Origin: Pseudomonas brassicacearum subsp. neoaurantiaca
GTDB taxonomy: Bacteria > Pseudomonadota > Gammaproteobacteria > Pseudomonadales > Pseudomonadaceae
DNA length: 64,000 nt
Reading direction: 5' to 3'
NCBI RefSeq assembly: GCF_013608025.1
Contig: NZ_VDLV01000064.1
Coordinates: forward strand, 189,683-253,682
Part shown: positions 63,925 through 64,000 of the stretch, piece after piece
Layout of the letters: each line of letters opens with the position of its first letter
Numbering within the stretch: the first letter of the stretch is position 1
The notes under the pieces: generated by a model
The model's database searches: none
What the model saw: the letters and a program-made list of their open reading frames with translations, nothing else
What the model was told of the DNA's origin: nothing
Translations under genes and position numbers: made by a program

Positions 63925-64000
63925 TAACGGCCGCTGGCGGTTTCGCCCTTACGGCGACTCACTTTTTTTCAGACGCCAAAAAAAGTAAGCAAAAAAGGCT
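63925..64000. repeat. Partial dispersed intergenic repeat at window end
   Basis: The segment from TAACGGCCGCTGGCGG through TTTCGCCCTTACGGCGACTC and a TTTTTTT...CAAAAAAAGTAAGC tail matches, from memory, a common Pseudomonas intergenic repeat (GGTTTCGCCCTTACGGCGAG type). It continues past the window end. Confidence 0.6.

Overview
The window looks like a chromosomal segment of a fluorescent-group Pseudomonas. The evidence is high-GC coding sequence, gene order matching P. aeruginosa and P. putida over long stretches (msrA-dipA-aceFE-glnE-waaF..., waaA-opmH-thiC-nudF-cpdA), a complete Pseudomonas-type LPS core locus, and many REP/REPIN palindromes of two sequence families. Identities are judged by reading motifs and recalled gene order; no database search was run.

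Layout. (1) 68-597: a small coiled-coil protein and zapA (cell division). (2) 816-8763: an acyl-CoA dehydrogenase, then divergent putA and putP (proline catabolism and uptake) around a 461-bp control region rich in GTTGCA/TGCAAC elements. (3) 8838-13385: a DUF2165 membrane protein, an orphan type VI VgrG spike gene, rlmJ and msrA. (4) 13470-25673: the c-di-GMP phosphodiesterase dipA, an inserted PhoD-like phosphatase, the pyruvate dehydrogenase genes aceE-aceF and the divergent glnE. (5) 25675-26222: a four-copy tandem array of a REPIN-containing unit.

(6) 26324-49683 is the main feature, an LPS core assembly locus. waaF-waaC-waaG-waaP and three further kinase-like genes overlap or nearly overlap. 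After a REPIN come a carbamoyltransferase, wapH, mig-14, dnpA, ssg and wapR, then a divergent lipopolysaccharide kinase-like gene, waaL, msbA, cysC and hldE. The locus ends with three poorly characterised genes: an ssg paralogue, a protein with sialyltransferase-like motifs, and a glycosyltransferase-like protein. Together these make the ADP-heptose precursor (hldE), build and phosphorylate the inner core (waaF/C/G/P and kinases), decorate the outer core (carbamoyl and hexose/rhamnose transferases), flip lipid A-core (msbA) and ligate O antigen (waaL).

(7) 49686-55544: an uncharacterised protein, an aldo/keto reductase, an FAD oxidoreductase, an SMR efflux pump divergent from a LysR regulator, and waaA (Kdo transferase). 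(8) 55723-63854: a TolC-family channel, a TPP riboswitch with thiC, a CytX-like permease, an RsiV/DUF3298 lipoprotein, and the nudF-DUF1249-cpdA group. The window ends inside a dispersed intergenic repeat.

The most interesting unexplained items are the 47126-49683 gene trio, the run of LPS kinase-like genes, the orphan VgrG with a cysteine-rich tail, the perfect dyads in the aceE/glnE and emrE/lysR gaps, and the tandem REPIN array.
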